From positions 24,627-88,626 of the forward strand of contig CAKOXV010000006.1 in the NCBI GenBank assembly GCA_934130355.1: DNA of 64,000 nt, in the 5' to 3' direction. The notes beneath the pieces were generated by a model, which did not search any database, was not told the DNA's origin, and saw nothing but the letters and a program-made list of their open reading frames with translations. Origin of the DNA: an uncultured Clostridia bacterium (GTDB taxonomy: Bacteria > Bacillota > Clostridia > TANB77 > CAG-508). The position numbers were made by a program, and so were the translations under genes. Shown here one piece after another: positions 8,320-17,165 of the stretch (its first letter is position 1; each line of letters opens with the position of its first letter).

Positions 8320-9195
8320 TTAAAATATCTTGATTTTTTTAATAATTTCTATTCCTGCTACCATTCCTTCATATACAGCTTTTGAAATCTGTAATAATCC
8401 ACCTGTACAATCCCCAGCTGCATATATATTAGGTACTGTAGTTTCCATTTTTTCATTTACTTTTATATAATTATTTTCTATCACTGCTCCTAATTTTTTA
8501 GCAAAATCAACACTTGTAGCAATACCTTGAGCTATAAATATTCCACTTATTTCTTTTGCTGTGTTATCTTCAAACTCTACTTCTTGTATCTTGTTATTGC
8601 CTCTAAACTCTTTTATTTTTTTAGTATTAATACTTACATTATCCATATTTATGTGTTTATTGGGTGTCAATCCGTTTGTCAACATTGTCACTGATTTTAC
8701 CACTGGCAATAGTTCTTTAATTTCTCCTATAGCATAATCTCCATTTCCAAGAACAGCAACATCTTTATCCTTGAAAAATGCTGCATCACATATTGCACAA
8801 TAACTTATTCCTTTTCCTTCAAATTCTTTTATGCCTTTTATATTAGGCATGTTCCTATTTGTGCCTGTTGCTAATACTATTGTTTTTGCAATATATTTTT
8901 CTTCTATTTTTTGATCTGCTACAACTACTTCATAACAATTCTCAAAATATTTTAAAGAAATAACTTCTTTTTCTAAAAATTCTACACCTATTCTTTTAGC
9001 TTGTCTTATTCCTGTTTCATTTAAGTCTTTACCCGAAATTGGTTCTTCAAACCCATAATAATTTTCTATTTTCTCTGCTTTGTTTAATGCACTTTGATTT
9101 TTGGAAATAATTAAAACTTTTAGTCCCGCTCTTATCATGTATAGACTTGCTGTTATTCCAGCAGGACCACTTCCTATAATTATACTATCATACAT
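8320..9195 (-). CDS. trxB: Thioredoxin reductase, atypical: NADPH motifs absent
   Basis: A 291-residue flavoprotein of the low-molecular-weight thioredoxin reductase fold. FAD motif GSGPAGITASLYMIRAG is at 8-24, the redox CAIC is at 133-136, and AAGDCTGG forms the C-terminal FAD contact. The nucleotide-binding positions are unlike NADPH-dependent TrxB: GNGDYAIGE stands where GGGDSAxEE is expected, and TNGLTPN stands where HRRxxxRA is expected. Such losses are described for ferredoxin-dependent flavin thioredoxin reductases (FFTR) of clostridia, so ferredoxin is a plausible electron donor; that is inferred. It follows trxA by 1 nt, so the two are co-expressed. Confidence 0.85.
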   Translation of the reverse strand: MYDSIIIGSGPAGITASLYMIRAGLKVLIISKNQSALNKAEKIENYYGFEEPISGKDLNETGIRQAKRIGVEFLEKEVISLKYFENCYEVVVADQKIEEKYIAKTIVLATGTNRNMPNIKGIKEFEGKGISYCAICDAAFFKDKDVAVLGNGDYAIGEIKELLPVVKSVTMLTNGLTPNKHINMDNVSINTKKIKEFRGNNKIQEVEFEDNTAKEISGIFIAQGIATSVDFAKKLGAVIENNYIKVNEKMETTVPNIYAAGDCTGGLLQISKAVYEGMVAGIEIIKKIKIF

Positions 9196-9196
9196 A

Positions 9197-9505
9197 TCAT
9201 TTCACCATTTTTTCTATTTGATTTTTGTCAACTACTCCAACGGTTCTGTTTGTTTCTTTTCCATTTTTGATTACTACAATTGTTGGTATTGACATTACTT
9301 GATATTCAATTGCTAAATCTTGTTCATTGTCAACATTTATTTTTACTACTTTTATTTCTTCATTTTCATTTGCAACTGCTTCAATGATTGGTGAAAGCAT
9401 TTTACATGGTCCACACCAGTCTGCATAAAAATCAATTAATACTGTTTTTTCACTTTTTAAAACTTCTTCTTCAAAGTTTTTACTTGTAACTTTTAAAACT
9501 TCCAT
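9197..9505 (-). CDS. trxA: Thioredoxin
   Basis: A 102-residue thioredoxin with the canonical active site WCGPCKM (cysteines near 31 and 34), the preceding DFYADWCGPC strand-helix, and the cis-proline loop MSIPT. Length and motif are typical of cytoplasmic TrxA, the general protein disulfide reductant. It is the first gene of a trxA-trxB operon (1-nt gap), preceded by an AGGAGG-like site. The atypical partner reductase suggests that this thioredoxin may be reduced from ferredoxin. Confidence 0.95.
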   Translation of the reverse strand: MEVLKVTSKNFEEEVLKSEKTVLIDFYADWCGPCKMLSPIIEAVANENEEIKVVKINVDNEQDLAIEYQVMSIPTIVVIKNGKETNRTVGVVDKNQIEKMVK

Positions 9506-9600
9506 TATTTTTCCTCCTGTTTTTTTCTTCTAGTATTTGCAATTTTATTAGTAAATATTTATGAAGACATTACATTTATACTTTATACATATTCACTAAA

Positions 9601-9698
9601 ACAAAAAAATTAATATATTACTATGAAATACAGCAAAGCCCCCAGCAAAGACCTTAGCTATGTTTTTGCTATTGAATAATAATATATTAATTTTTTGT
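9601..9698. repeat. Solo inner hairpin of the long element family (copy 2)
   Basis: Only the central hairpin of the family is present here. The arms ACAAAAAAATTAATATATTA and TAATATATTAATTTTTTGT pair almost fully, and the apex contains GCAAAGCCCCCAGCAAAG and AGCTATGTTTTTGC, recognisable next to the apices at 12461, 23611 and 46558. The flanking conserved blocks of full copies are missing. It sits 17 nt after the clpB stop codon and on the minus strand ends in TTTTTTTGT, so it may work as the clpB terminator. Confidence 0.75.
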
Positions 9699-9715
9699 AA
9701 AGTTTAAAATATTCC

Positions 9716-12304
9716 TTATATTTTTAATTCTCCATTTTCACAATCAACCTTAACTGTTGTATTAGGTAAAATCTCTTGAGACAAAATCTTTTTAGCAATC
9801 AAGGTTTCAAGTTTCTTTTGAACAAATCTCTTCAAAGGTCTAGCTCCATAAGCCTCATCATATCCATTATCAATCAAATAATTTTTAGCTGATTCAGTAA
9901 GTTCCAATTTAATATTTTTATCTTCAAGTCTTTTTTCCAAATCTTTAATTAATAATGAAAGAATTTGAGAAACTTCGCTTTTACGTAATGGTTTATAAAA
10001 TACAATTTCATCCAGACGATTTAAAAACTCTGGTCTAAAGCTTCTCTTTAATAATTCTTCAACTTTCTTTTTAGCATCTTCGGAAATCTCACCATTGTCT
10101 TGAATTCCCTCTAATATATAGTCAGAGCCTAAATTTGAAGTCAATATAATTATTGTATTTTTAAAATCTACAGTTCTTCCTTGTGAATCTGTAATACGTC
10201 CATCATCAAGCACTTGCAATAGTATATTAAATACATCTGGATGAGCTTTTTCTATTTCATCAAACAATACTACTGAATAAGGTTTTCTTCTTACTGCTTC
10301 TGTTAATTGTCCACCTTCTTCATATCCAACATATCCTGGAGGTGCACCAATTAGTCTTGATACTGAATATTTTTCCATGTATTCAGACATATCAATTCTT
10401 ACCATGTTATGTTCATCATCAAATAATGCGTCTGCAAGTGATTTAGCAAGTTCAGTTTTTCCAACACCTGTTGGTCCAAGGAACATAAATGAGCCTATAG
10501 GTCTACGTGGATCACCTATACCAGCTCTTGAACGCATTATAGCTTCAGATACTTTTTCAACTGCTTCATCTTGACCAATTACTCTTTTATGAAGTATTTT
10601 ATCAAGATTTAGTATTTTTTCTCTTTCACCTTCCATAAGTTTTGCTACTGGTATTCCTGTCCATCTTGAAATTATTTTTGTAATTTCTTCTTCTGTAACT
10701 TTATTTCTAAGTAGTCCTTCTTCTTTACTTTTTTCTGCTTCGTGTTCTTCTTGTTCTAATTCTTTTTGCAACTCAGGTAATTTTCCATATCTTAATTCTG
10801 CGACTTTATTTAAGTCATAACTTCTTTCTGCTTGTTCAATTTGTGCATTTGTTTGTTCTATTTCTTCACGTAGTTTTTGAACTTTTCCAATAGCTGCCTT
10901 CTCATTTTCCCATTTTGCTTTCATTGCATCAAATTTAGTTTTTAATTCTGATTTCTCTTTTTGAATATCTGCTAAACGCTTTTTAGAAATTTCATCTTTT
11001 TCTTTGCTTAACGCTGTTTCTTCTATTTCTAATTGCATTATTTTTCTTGAAACTTCGTCAAGTTCTGTTGGCATTGACTCCATTTCTGTTTTAATCATGG
11101 CACAAGCTTCATCTATCAAATCTATTGCTTTATCAGGTAAAAATCTATCAGATATATATCTATGTGATAACGTTGCTGCTGCAATTAATGCATTGTCTGA
11201 AATCTTAACACCATGATATACTTCATATCTTTCCTTTAATCCTCTTAATATTGAAATTGTATCTTCAACTGTTGGTTCATCTACCATTACAGGTTGAAAA
11301 CGTCTTTCAAGTGCTTGGTCTTTCTCAATATATTGTCTATATTCATTTAATGTTGTTGCACCTATACAATGTAATTCACCACGTGCTAGCATTGGCTTTA
11401 ACAAATTGCCTGCATCCATTGCCCCCTCAGTTTTTCCTGCTCCTACTATTGTGTGAATTTCATCAATGAATAAGATTATTTTTCCTTCGCTTTTTTTGAC
11501 TTCTTGTAATACTGCTTTTAGTCTTTCTTCAAATTCTCCTCTATATTTAGCCCCTGCAACTAATGAACCCATATCTAGTGAAAATATTGTACAGTCTTTT
11601 AATCCTTCTGGTACATCTCCTCTAACTATTCTTAGTGCAAGCCCTTCTGCAATTGCTGTTTTACCAACACCTGGTTCGCCAATTAAACATGGATTATTTT
11701 TGGTTTTCCTTGATAGAATTCTTATAACATTCCTGATTTCGTCATCTCTTCCTATTACAGGGTCTAATTTTTGTTTTCTTGCCATCTCAACCAAATCTTG
11801 TCCATATTTTTTCAGTGCATCATAGGTTTCTTCTGGATTATCTGTTGTTACTCTAGTATTTCCTCTAACTTGTAATAAAGCTTTTAAAAAGTCATTTTTG
11901 TTTATATTATATGTTTTTAAGATATCTTTTACTTCTCTGTTTGCATTATCAAAAATTGAAAGCATAATATGTTCAACAGAAACATATTCATCATTCATTT
12001 TCTTTGCTATTGTTTCAGCATTTGCCAAGACTCTATCTACATCTTGTGCTACATATATTCCATCATTTGGTCGTGCTCCTCCTGTCATTTTCGGTTTATT
12101 ATTTACGTTATTTCTTACTGTTTGTTCTAATGCCTCTTCATTAGCCATTTTCTTAATTAATTCTTTTATTAAGCTATTTTCTTGTTCTAATAATGCTAAT
12201 AATAAATGCTCTTGCTCTACTTGCGTATTTTGATTTTCTGTTGCTATTGTTTGAGCATTTTGTATTGCTTCAATTGATTTTTGTGTAAATTTTTGAATAT
12301 TCAT
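9716..12304 (-). CDS. clpB: ATP-dependent disaggregase ClpB
   Basis: An 862-residue Hsp100 chaperone that threads aggregated proteins through a hexameric ring in the cytoplasm with DnaK. The order is as in ClpB: N-domain (1-145), first AAA module with GEPGVGKTAIAEG (about 201-213) and the pore loop GAKYRGEFEERL, a long coiled-coil M-domain (about 400-530, RKIMQLEIEETALSKEKDE onward), then second AAA module with GPTGVGKTELAK and pore loop GAPPGYVGYEEGG. The coiled-coil M-domain separates it from ClpC. Expression is likely heat-induced through HrcA, since a CIRCE element covers its promoter. It is monocistronic. Confidence 0.97.
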   Translation of the reverse strand: MNIQKFTQKSIEAIQNAQTIATENQNTQVEQEHLLLALLEQENSLIKELIKKMANEEALEQTVRNNVNNKPKMTGGARPNDGIYVAQDVDRVLANAETIAKKMNDEYVSVEHIMLSIFDNANREVKDILKTYNINKNDFLKALLQVRGNTRVTTDNPEETYDALKKYGQDLVEMARKQKLDPVIGRDDEIRNVIRILSRKTKNNPCLIGEPGVGKTAIAEGLALRIVRGDVPEGLKDCTIFSLDMGSLVAGAKYRGEFEERLKAVLQEVKKSEGKIILFIDEIHTIVGAGKTEGAMDAGNLLKPMLARGELHCIGATTLNEYRQYIEKDQALERRFQPVMVDEPTVEDTISILRGLKERYEVYHGVKISDNALIAAATLSHRYISDRFLPDKAIDLIDEACAMIKTEMESMPTELDEVSRKIMQLEIEETALSKEKDEISKKRLADIQKEKSELKTKFDAMKAKWENEKAAIGKVQKLREEIEQTNAQIEQAERSYDLNKVAELRYGKLPELQKELEQEEHEAEKSKEEGLLRNKVTEEEITKIISRWTGIPVAKLMEGEREKILNLDKILHKRVIGQDEAVEKVSEAIMRSRAGIGDPRRPIGSFMFLGPTGVGKTELAKSLADALFDDEHNMVRIDMSEYMEKYSVSRLIGAPPGYVGYEEGGQLTEAVRRKPYSVVLFDEIEKAHPDVFNILLQVLDDGRITDSQGRTVDFKNTIIILTSNLGSDYILEGIQDNGEISEDAKKKVEELLKRSFRPEFLNRLDEIVFYKPLRKSEVSQILSLLIKDLEKRLEDKNIKLELTESAKNYLIDNGYDEAYGARPLKRFVQKKLETLIAKKILSQEILPNTTVKVDCENGELKI

Positions 12305-12378
12305 AATATAACACCTCCATATTCATAAAAAATCGGGGATTGTTCCCCAATTCGTGTCTTATTTTATTTACATATATG

Positions 12379-12407
12379 ATTATACTACATTATTTTAGCA
12401 CTGTCAA
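12379..12407 (-). promoter_or_regulatory. SigA-type promoter of clpB
   Basis: On the minus strand the sequence reads TTGACA, 17 nt, TATAAT, a perfect consensus housekeeping promoter. The -35 hexamer lies inside the CIRCE inverted repeat, so a bound HrcA repressor would block polymerase directly. Confidence 0.85.
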
Positions 12408-12421
12408 TAGTAGAGTGCTAA
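12395..12421. promoter_or_regulatory. CIRCE operator (HrcA binding site)
   Basis: TTAGCACTG, nine nt, GAGTGCTAA. This matches the CIRCE consensus TTAGCACTC-N9-GAGTGCTAA except for one base in the left arm. Position over the clpB promoter implies HrcA repression relieved by heat or misfolded protein. No CtsR-type heptad repeat was noticed. Confidence 0.9.
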
Positions 12422-12460
12422 AATTTTAAAATTTTATTATTTATTTTTCTCATAAAAGCT

Positions 12461-12762
12461 ATAACACTTACGCAGATGCATATATATTAAAGACATTCCA
12501 AATTTTGGACAAGCTAAACTTTCGTATAAAATCTAAAAGTACAACCTGAGCCTCTCTCACTTAGTCCAAAAATTAATATATTACTATGAAATAAAGCAAA
12601 GACCCCCGACGAATACCCCAGCTATGTTTTTGCTATGGAATAGTAATATATTAATTTTTGACGTGAGCATTCCTCAGTTTGCACTTTAAGATTTTCTATA
12701 CTCAAGTTTAGATGCACAAAATTTTCCATTATTTAATATATATGCATCTGCTCAAGTGTTAT
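12461..12762. repeat. Long hairpin element, copy 3
   Basis: A 302-bp imperfect hairpin lying between the clpB promoter region and the next leftward gene. Outer arms ATAACACTTACGCAGATGCA and TGCATCTGCTCAAGTGTTAT pair except for two positions. Shared blocks follow: GGACAAGCTAAACTTTCGTA, GAGCCTCTCTCAC, an inner stem AAAAATTAATATATTACTAT with its complement, the apex GCAAAGACCCCCGACGAA and AGCTATGTTTTTGC, then GTGAGCATTCCTC and CTCAAGTTTAGATGCAC. It has the same orientation as copy 1. No coding frame is evident. Confidence 0.85.
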
Positions 12763-12819
12763 ATTTTTTGTGTCAAGCAAACTACTAATTAATATAATAA
12801 AATTTTTCATAAAAACACT

Positions 12820-12848
12820 AAGACCGCACGAAAAATTCGCACGGTCTT
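12820..12848 (-). terminator. intrinsic terminator of the 12855 gene
   Basis: On the minus strand AAGACCGUGCGAA pairs with UUCGUGCGGUCUU through 13 pairs, two of them G-U wobbles. The wobbles would be C-A mismatches on the other strand, so the structure is read as minus-strand RNA. Confidence 0.8.
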
Positions 12849-12854
12849 GTGTAA

Positions 12855-13196
12855 TTAACCTTTAGAACTCCACAACTTGGAAATCTTCTCCCAAATAGAG
12901 TTTTTCTCCTTCTTCTGCACAATGTGCAAATCAGGCTTCTGTTCCTCAAAGGACAATCTGATAACTCTTCTATCTTGGGAAATTTCGTATCGAATGCTCC
13001 CTCTGTATGCATTGTCAGAGGATAGCTTTCCCTCTTGAACCTTGCCGAGTAAGTACAGAGCAAACAGCTCAATCGGTTCATTTCCTACCTCGCCTAGAGG
13101 TTCACGGTCGTTCCGGAAAAACAAAAACTGATTTTCATTTTCCGTCTCAATGAACGTATATTCTTCGTCGGTTAATTTTTGCAGTTCTTTGGCCAT
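12855..13196 (-). CDS. Uncharacterised 113-aa protein, GC-richer cassette
   Basis: A 113-residue soluble, charged protein (MAKELQKLTDEEYTFIETEN at the start, SIWEKISKLWSSKG at the end) that I do not recognise. It has no signal peptide or membrane helix. It is preceded by a good GGAGG ribosome site and a near-consensus promoter, and followed by a strong terminator, so it is an autonomous single-gene unit. Codon use is visibly richer in G and C (CGG, CCG, CTC, GTC) than the neighbours, like the genes at 25045 and 43707, which hints at separate origin. It is not a shadow ORF, because all signals fit this frame. Confidence 0.7.
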   Translation of the reverse strand: MAKELQKLTDEEYTFIETENENQFLFFRNDREPLGEVGNEPIELFALYLLGKVQEGKLSSDNAYRGSIRYEISQDRRVIRLSFEEQKPDLHIVQKKEKNSIWEKISKLWSSKG

Positions 13197-13239
13197 TATT
13201 TAATACCTCCAAATATAATAAATAAGTACTGCTAGATAT

Positions 13240-13268
13240 ATTTTAACAAATTTTTTACCAATTGTCAA
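13240..13268 (-). promoter_or_regulatory. Promoter of the 12855 gene
   Basis: Minus strand TTGACA, 17 nt, TAAAAT, about 40 nt upstream of the start codon. The -35 is perfect and the -10 has one deviation. Confidence 0.65.
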
Positions 13269-13292
13269 AAAAAGCCAATTTTGAAATTTGTA

Positions 13293-15011
13293 TTACCCTA
13301 AAATTTTCTTCATTTCTTCTTGTCTTTTAACCTTTTTTGTTGTTGTTTTAATAAGTTCCTCATCTGTAAAAATCATATTTTTAATATATTTATATGGTGG
13401 AAAAGTTTTATTAATTTCCTTTATTTGTTCCCATACAATTTTTCTTAATTCTTCTTCATTACAATCAGGATATTCTTCTTTTGCTATATCTTTATTATAT
13501 ACAACTTTTACAGAAATTTTTATATCATTTTTGTCTTCTTCGTCAGGCATTCCAAAAACCATACATTCTTCAACTAGAGGAAGTCTATTTATTAAAACCT
13601 CTAGTTCCTCTGGAAATACTTTTTTACCATTTTTTAATACTATCATGTCTTTTTTTCTTCCTGTTAAAAATAAATATCCATCTTTGTCAAAATATCCTAA
13701 ATCCCCTGTGTAAAACCATCCATCTTTTAATACTGCATTTGTTGCTTCCTCATTTTCATAATATCCTAGCATTACATTTGGTCCTTTTACTCGTAGTTCT
13801 CCGATTCCGTTTTCATCTTTATTTATTATTTCAACTTCTACATTGTCCATTGGAAATCCTACTGAACCGCTTCTCTTTTTGAATGCATTTTCTGCTGCTA
13901 TTACTGGTGCAGTTTCTGTAAGTCCATATCCTTGAACTAATTCAATTCCTAATTCATTAAAACCTTTTGCAACTTTTTTGTCTAATGGTGCTCCTCCTGA
14001 AATTATAAATCTCATTTGTCCACCTAATGCATCTAAAACTTGTTTAAATATTTTCTTTCTTAAGTCAATATGAATCTTTAATAATCCATTACTTATTTTT
14101 CTTGCTGTATTAATTAATTTAGTTTTACCTTTTTTCTCTATCTCTTTTTCAATATTTTTATAAATTGCTTCTACAAGAAGTGGAACTCCTACAAATAATG
14201 ATACTTTATATTCTCTCAAGTTTTGAGCAACATATCTTAATCCATCTGGGAAAGCTGTTGCAACACCAGATGCAAGCATTACTATCATTTCTGTTGAACC
14301 AAATATATGATGAAATGGTAAAAATGCTAAATTTACATCTGTTGGTAAAAATCTTTCAACTAGTAACATTGCATATACATTTGATGCAATATTATGTTGT
14401 GAAAGCATTACTGCTTTTGATTTTGAAGTTGTTCCAGATGTAAATAATAATATTGCCATTTTATTTTCATCTACTTTTACTTTTGTATATTCTTTTTCAC
14501 CTTGTTTTAATAGACTTTCACCTTGTTTTTTCAAATTCCAGAAATTTTCGTATCCATCTTGTTCTGACATACATATATATTGTTGTAAAATTGTGTTTCC
14601 TCTTTTTTTAATTTCTTCAATATTTTCTATATATTTTTCATCAAATATAACTATATCTGCTTTGCTTCTTACTAAACAACTTTCTAGCTCATCTACTTGT
14701 AATTCTTTATCTAATGGTATTGATACAATCTCTCCTAATAAATTTGCTAAATGTGATACAACCCATTCATATCTATTTCTACCTACAATTGCAATTCTTT
14801 TGTTTTTTAATCCCATTTCATATAATTTTGTTCCAAATGCATTTACATCTTGTAACAATTTCTCATATGTAATATTTTCATATGTGACTTCTTTATCTTT
14901 TTTATGCTTTATTATAAATGCTATGTTTTGGGCATATCTTTTAGCTGAATTGTATAAAATTCCTTTAACATCTTTAAATTCAACTGCTTTAAAATATCTT
15001 TCTCTTTCCAT
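13293..15011 (-). CDS. AMP-forming long-chain acyl-CoA ligase
   Basis: A 572-residue member of the ANL adenylating superfamily, which activates a fatty acid with ATP and joins it to coenzyme A. The P-loop LLFTSGTTSKSKAVMLSQHN, the A5 motif GYGLTETAPV, the A7 motif GWFYTGDLGYFDKDGYLFLTGRKKDMIVLKNGKKVFP and a C-terminal lysine region (KKVKRQEEM) are all present. The start chosen is the ATG at 15011-15009, preceded by GAAGGG 10 nt upstream; a longer reading would need a TTG. The closest type is FadD-like long-chain acyl-CoA synthetase. It stands alone between an orphan gene and a two-component system. Confidence 0.85.
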   Translation of the reverse strand: MERERYFKAVEFKDVKGILYNSAKRYAQNIAFIIKHKKDKEVTYENITYEKLLQDVNAFGTKLYEMGLKNKRIAIVGRNRYEWVVSHLANLLGEIVSIPLDKELQVDELESCLVRSKADIVIFDEKYIENIEEIKKRGNTILQQYICMSEQDGYENFWNLKKQGESLLKQGEKEYTKVKVDENKMAILLFTSGTTSKSKAVMLSQHNIASNVYAMLLVERFLPTDVNLAFLPFHHIFGSTEMIVMLASGVATAFPDGLRYVAQNLREYKVSLFVGVPLLVEAIYKNIEKEIEKKGKTKLINTARKISNGLLKIHIDLRKKIFKQVLDALGGQMRFIISGGAPLDKKVAKGFNELGIELVQGYGLTETAPVIAAENAFKKRSGSVGFPMDNVEVEIINKDENGIGELRVKGPNVMLGYYENEEATNAVLKDGWFYTGDLGYFDKDGYLFLTGRKKDMIVLKNGKKVFPEELEVLINRLPLVEECMVFGMPDEEDKNDIKISVKVVYNKDIAKEEYPDCNEEELRKIVWEQIKEINKTFPPYKYIKNMIFTDEELIKTTTKKVKRQEEMKKILG

Positions 15012-15118
15012 TTTTCTATTTCCCTTCAAATATATTTCTATTTCGAAAATATCTAGTTTTCGATACTAGATTATCACATAACAAATATCTTGTCAATAAA
15101 CTGACCATACTTTCTAAT

Positions 15119-16330
15119 TTATTTCATATATTTTATTTCAAATGTTGTTCCTTCACCAATTTTAGAATCACATATTATATACCCATTGTCTTTCTCTATA
15201 ATAGTTTTAGCAAGTGCTAACCCAATTCCAATACTGTTTTCTGATGCATTTTTTCCTTTATAAAAACGTTCAAAAATATGTTTTATATCTTGTTTATCTA
15301 TTCCATCTCCTTCATCTCTAATTACAATTTTAGTATAGAAATTATTCTCTTCACAACTTATATAAATATTTCTGTTTTCAGGAGTATGTTCAATACAATT
15401 CTTAACTATATTTGTTAATGCTTCTAATTGCCAATTATAATCTCCTATAAATTTCACATTGTTTTCATTATATATTATATGCTGTTCTTTAATTTCTAAT
15501 GGTATTGTTAAATTTTTAATTACATCATTTATTAAATTATTTACATCAATATCTCTTTTTATGAATGTTGCTGTTCCTGAATCTAATTTTGCAAGTTTTA
15601 ATAAAGAAATTACAAGCCATTTAATCCACTCTACTTGTCTACTAATTTCATATATAAATGTTTGTCTAGTTTTTTCATCCATGTTTGGATTTTCTCTAAT
15701 GTTATCTAACATTATATTTATAGAGGTAAGTGGCGTTTTTATCTGATGAGATATATCTTCAATAGAAGTTTGTAATGCTCTTTTTTCTTTATAAGATGCA
15801 TCTGCTTGCTGTTTTAGCATAACTGTAATTTTATATAACTCATTGCTTAAACTACTTAATTCATCTTCTGTATTTTCTTGAATTTTTAAATCATAGTTTT
15901 TTTGACTAATTTCTTTTGTGTATTTAATTATTGCTTCAATTTTCCTATTCCTCTTCTTGAAATATAATACTAATATTATTATTATAGCTATTGCTAACAA
16001 AATTAAGGTTATAACATTAATTTTTATTATAGATTCTTTATAATCAAGTTCATTAATAACCATAGTATTACTTTTTATTCCGTATTTTTCTAAAATATTA
16101 TATCCAATTTTTAGAGAATCTTCTTTTACATTTAAAATTGATATTATATCTTCTTCTTTTACCTCAGGATATTTTGTTTTTATTTCTCCAACTATATTAG
16201 CTATTACTATGTTTATTCTATTTTGTTCTATTTTAATTGCAGTTTTAACTGCAATTATATTAGTTATTATTGCTATCATTATTGAAATTAATATTATAAT
16301 TATTAATTTTTTATTTACATATCTTTTCAT
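15119..16330 (-). CDS. Sensor histidine kinase
   Basis: A 403-residue membrane histidine kinase. Two transmembrane helices (about 8-30 and 105-124) flank a short extracytoplasmic sensor of about 75 residues. A linker then leads to the dimerisation domain with the phospho-acceptor H195 in EDISHQIKTPLTSI, and a HATPase domain with N-box IVKNCIEHTP, G1 DEGDGID, F-box FERFYKG and G2 GIGLALAKTII. It lies 20 nt after the response regulator gene and forms a pair with it. The sensor is too short and divergent to name a signal. No adjacent transporter indicates the stimulus. Confidence 0.9.
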   Translation of the reverse strand: MKRYVNKKLIIIILISIMIAIITNIIAVKTAIKIEQNRINIVIANIVGEIKTKYPEVKEEDIISILNVKEDSLKIGYNILEKYGIKSNTMVINELDYKESIIKINVITLILLAIAIIIILVLYFKKRNRKIEAIIKYTKEISQKNYDLKIQENTEDELSSLSNELYKITVMLKQQADASYKEKRALQTSIEDISHQIKTPLTSINIMLDNIRENPNMDEKTRQTFIYEISRQVEWIKWLVISLLKLAKLDSGTATFIKRDIDVNNLINDVIKNLTIPLEIKEQHIIYNENNVKFIGDYNWQLEALTNIVKNCIEHTPENRNIYISCEENNFYTKIVIRDEGDGIDKQDIKHIFERFYKGKNASENSIGIGLALAKTIIEKDNGYIICDSKIGEGTTFEIKYMK

Positions 16331-16350
16331 TGAATTATCCTTTTCACTTT

Positions 16351-17025
16351 TTAATCATTTACTATATATCCAATTCCTCTAACAGTTTGAATTATTTTTC
16401 CATCTTTATCATCTATTTTTTCTCTTATTCTTTTTATATACACTGTTAGAGTATTGTCATTGACAAAATTACCTGCCACATCCCAAATTTTGTCTAATAT
16501 CTGTTCTCTAGTTACTAAAATATTTTTATTATTAAATAATAGTAATAATATTTTATACTCTAGACTTGTGAGAATCACTTCTTCATCATTTTTATATACT
16601 TTAGCTGTATTATTATCTATCATTATATCTTTGCATTTAATTTGATTCTCGCTGTTTGTATTTTTTCCATACCTACGTAATACACTATTTATTCTTGAGA
16701 TTAGTTCTCTAGTTCTAAATGGTTTTACAACATAATCATCTGCTCCCATATCCAGTCCTTGTACAATATCTTTTTCTTCATCTTTTGCTGTTAAAAATAT
16801 CACTGGTTGTGATTCATTTTCTTTTATTATTTTACAAATCTCACTCCCTTCTCCATCAGGAAGAGTTATATCTAATAAATATAAATTATATTTTTCTTTT
16901 TTGATTTTTGTTTTAGCAGTTACTATATTTTTTGCTGTATCTACTTCAAATCCCTCTTGTTCTAAAGAATATTTTAATCCCATTATTATTGTGTCATTAT
17001 CTTCTACTAATAATATTTTTTGCAT
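16351..17025 (-). CDS. OmpR-family response regulator
   Basis: A 224-residue two-domain regulator. The receiver domain has the acidic pair E8-D9, phospho-acceptor D52 (YLLDITLPDGEG), T79 and K101 (VVKPF). The C-terminal winged helix (about 125-224) shows LTSLEYKILLLLFNNKNILVTREQIL, LTVYIKRIREKI and the wing VRGIGYIVND of the PhoB/OmpR type. It precedes the histidine kinase gene and is probably activated by it. A -10-like TATAAT lies shortly upstream, but the -35 is weak. Confidence 0.93.
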   Translation of the reverse strand: MQKILLVEDNDTIIMGLKYSLEQEGFEVDTAKNIVTAKTKIKKEKYNLYLLDITLPDGEGSEICKIIKENESQPVIFLTAKDEEKDIVQGLDMGADDYVVKPFRTRELISRINSVLRRYGKNTNSENQIKCKDIMIDNNTAKVYKNDEEVILTSLEYKILLLLFNNKNILVTREQILDKIWDVAGNFVNDNTLTVYIKRIREKIDDKDGKIIQTVRGIGYIVND

Positions 17026-17114
17026 TTTACCACATCCCCTTTAGTATTATATTACCATTTTACTATTTGAAAATGACTTTTTACTCACTTTATTATAACA
17101 GAAAAATTTAAAAC

Positions 17115-17143
17115 TTGCACTTTTATTTTTTTTAGTATATAAT
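17115..17143 (+). promoter_or_regulatory. Promoter of the DUF1064 gene
   Basis: TTGCAC, 17 nt, TATAAT on the plus strand, about 20 nt before the ATG and its GGGGG ribosome site. The leader must be very short. Confidence 0.7.
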
Positions 17144-17165
17144 GCAAACATGGGGGTAACTAAAG

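Noticed and set aside
12818..13081. An 87-codon overlapping frame within the GC-richer gene
   Set aside because: It runs through the terminator, is rich in R and C as typical for shadow frames, and lacks a ribosome site.
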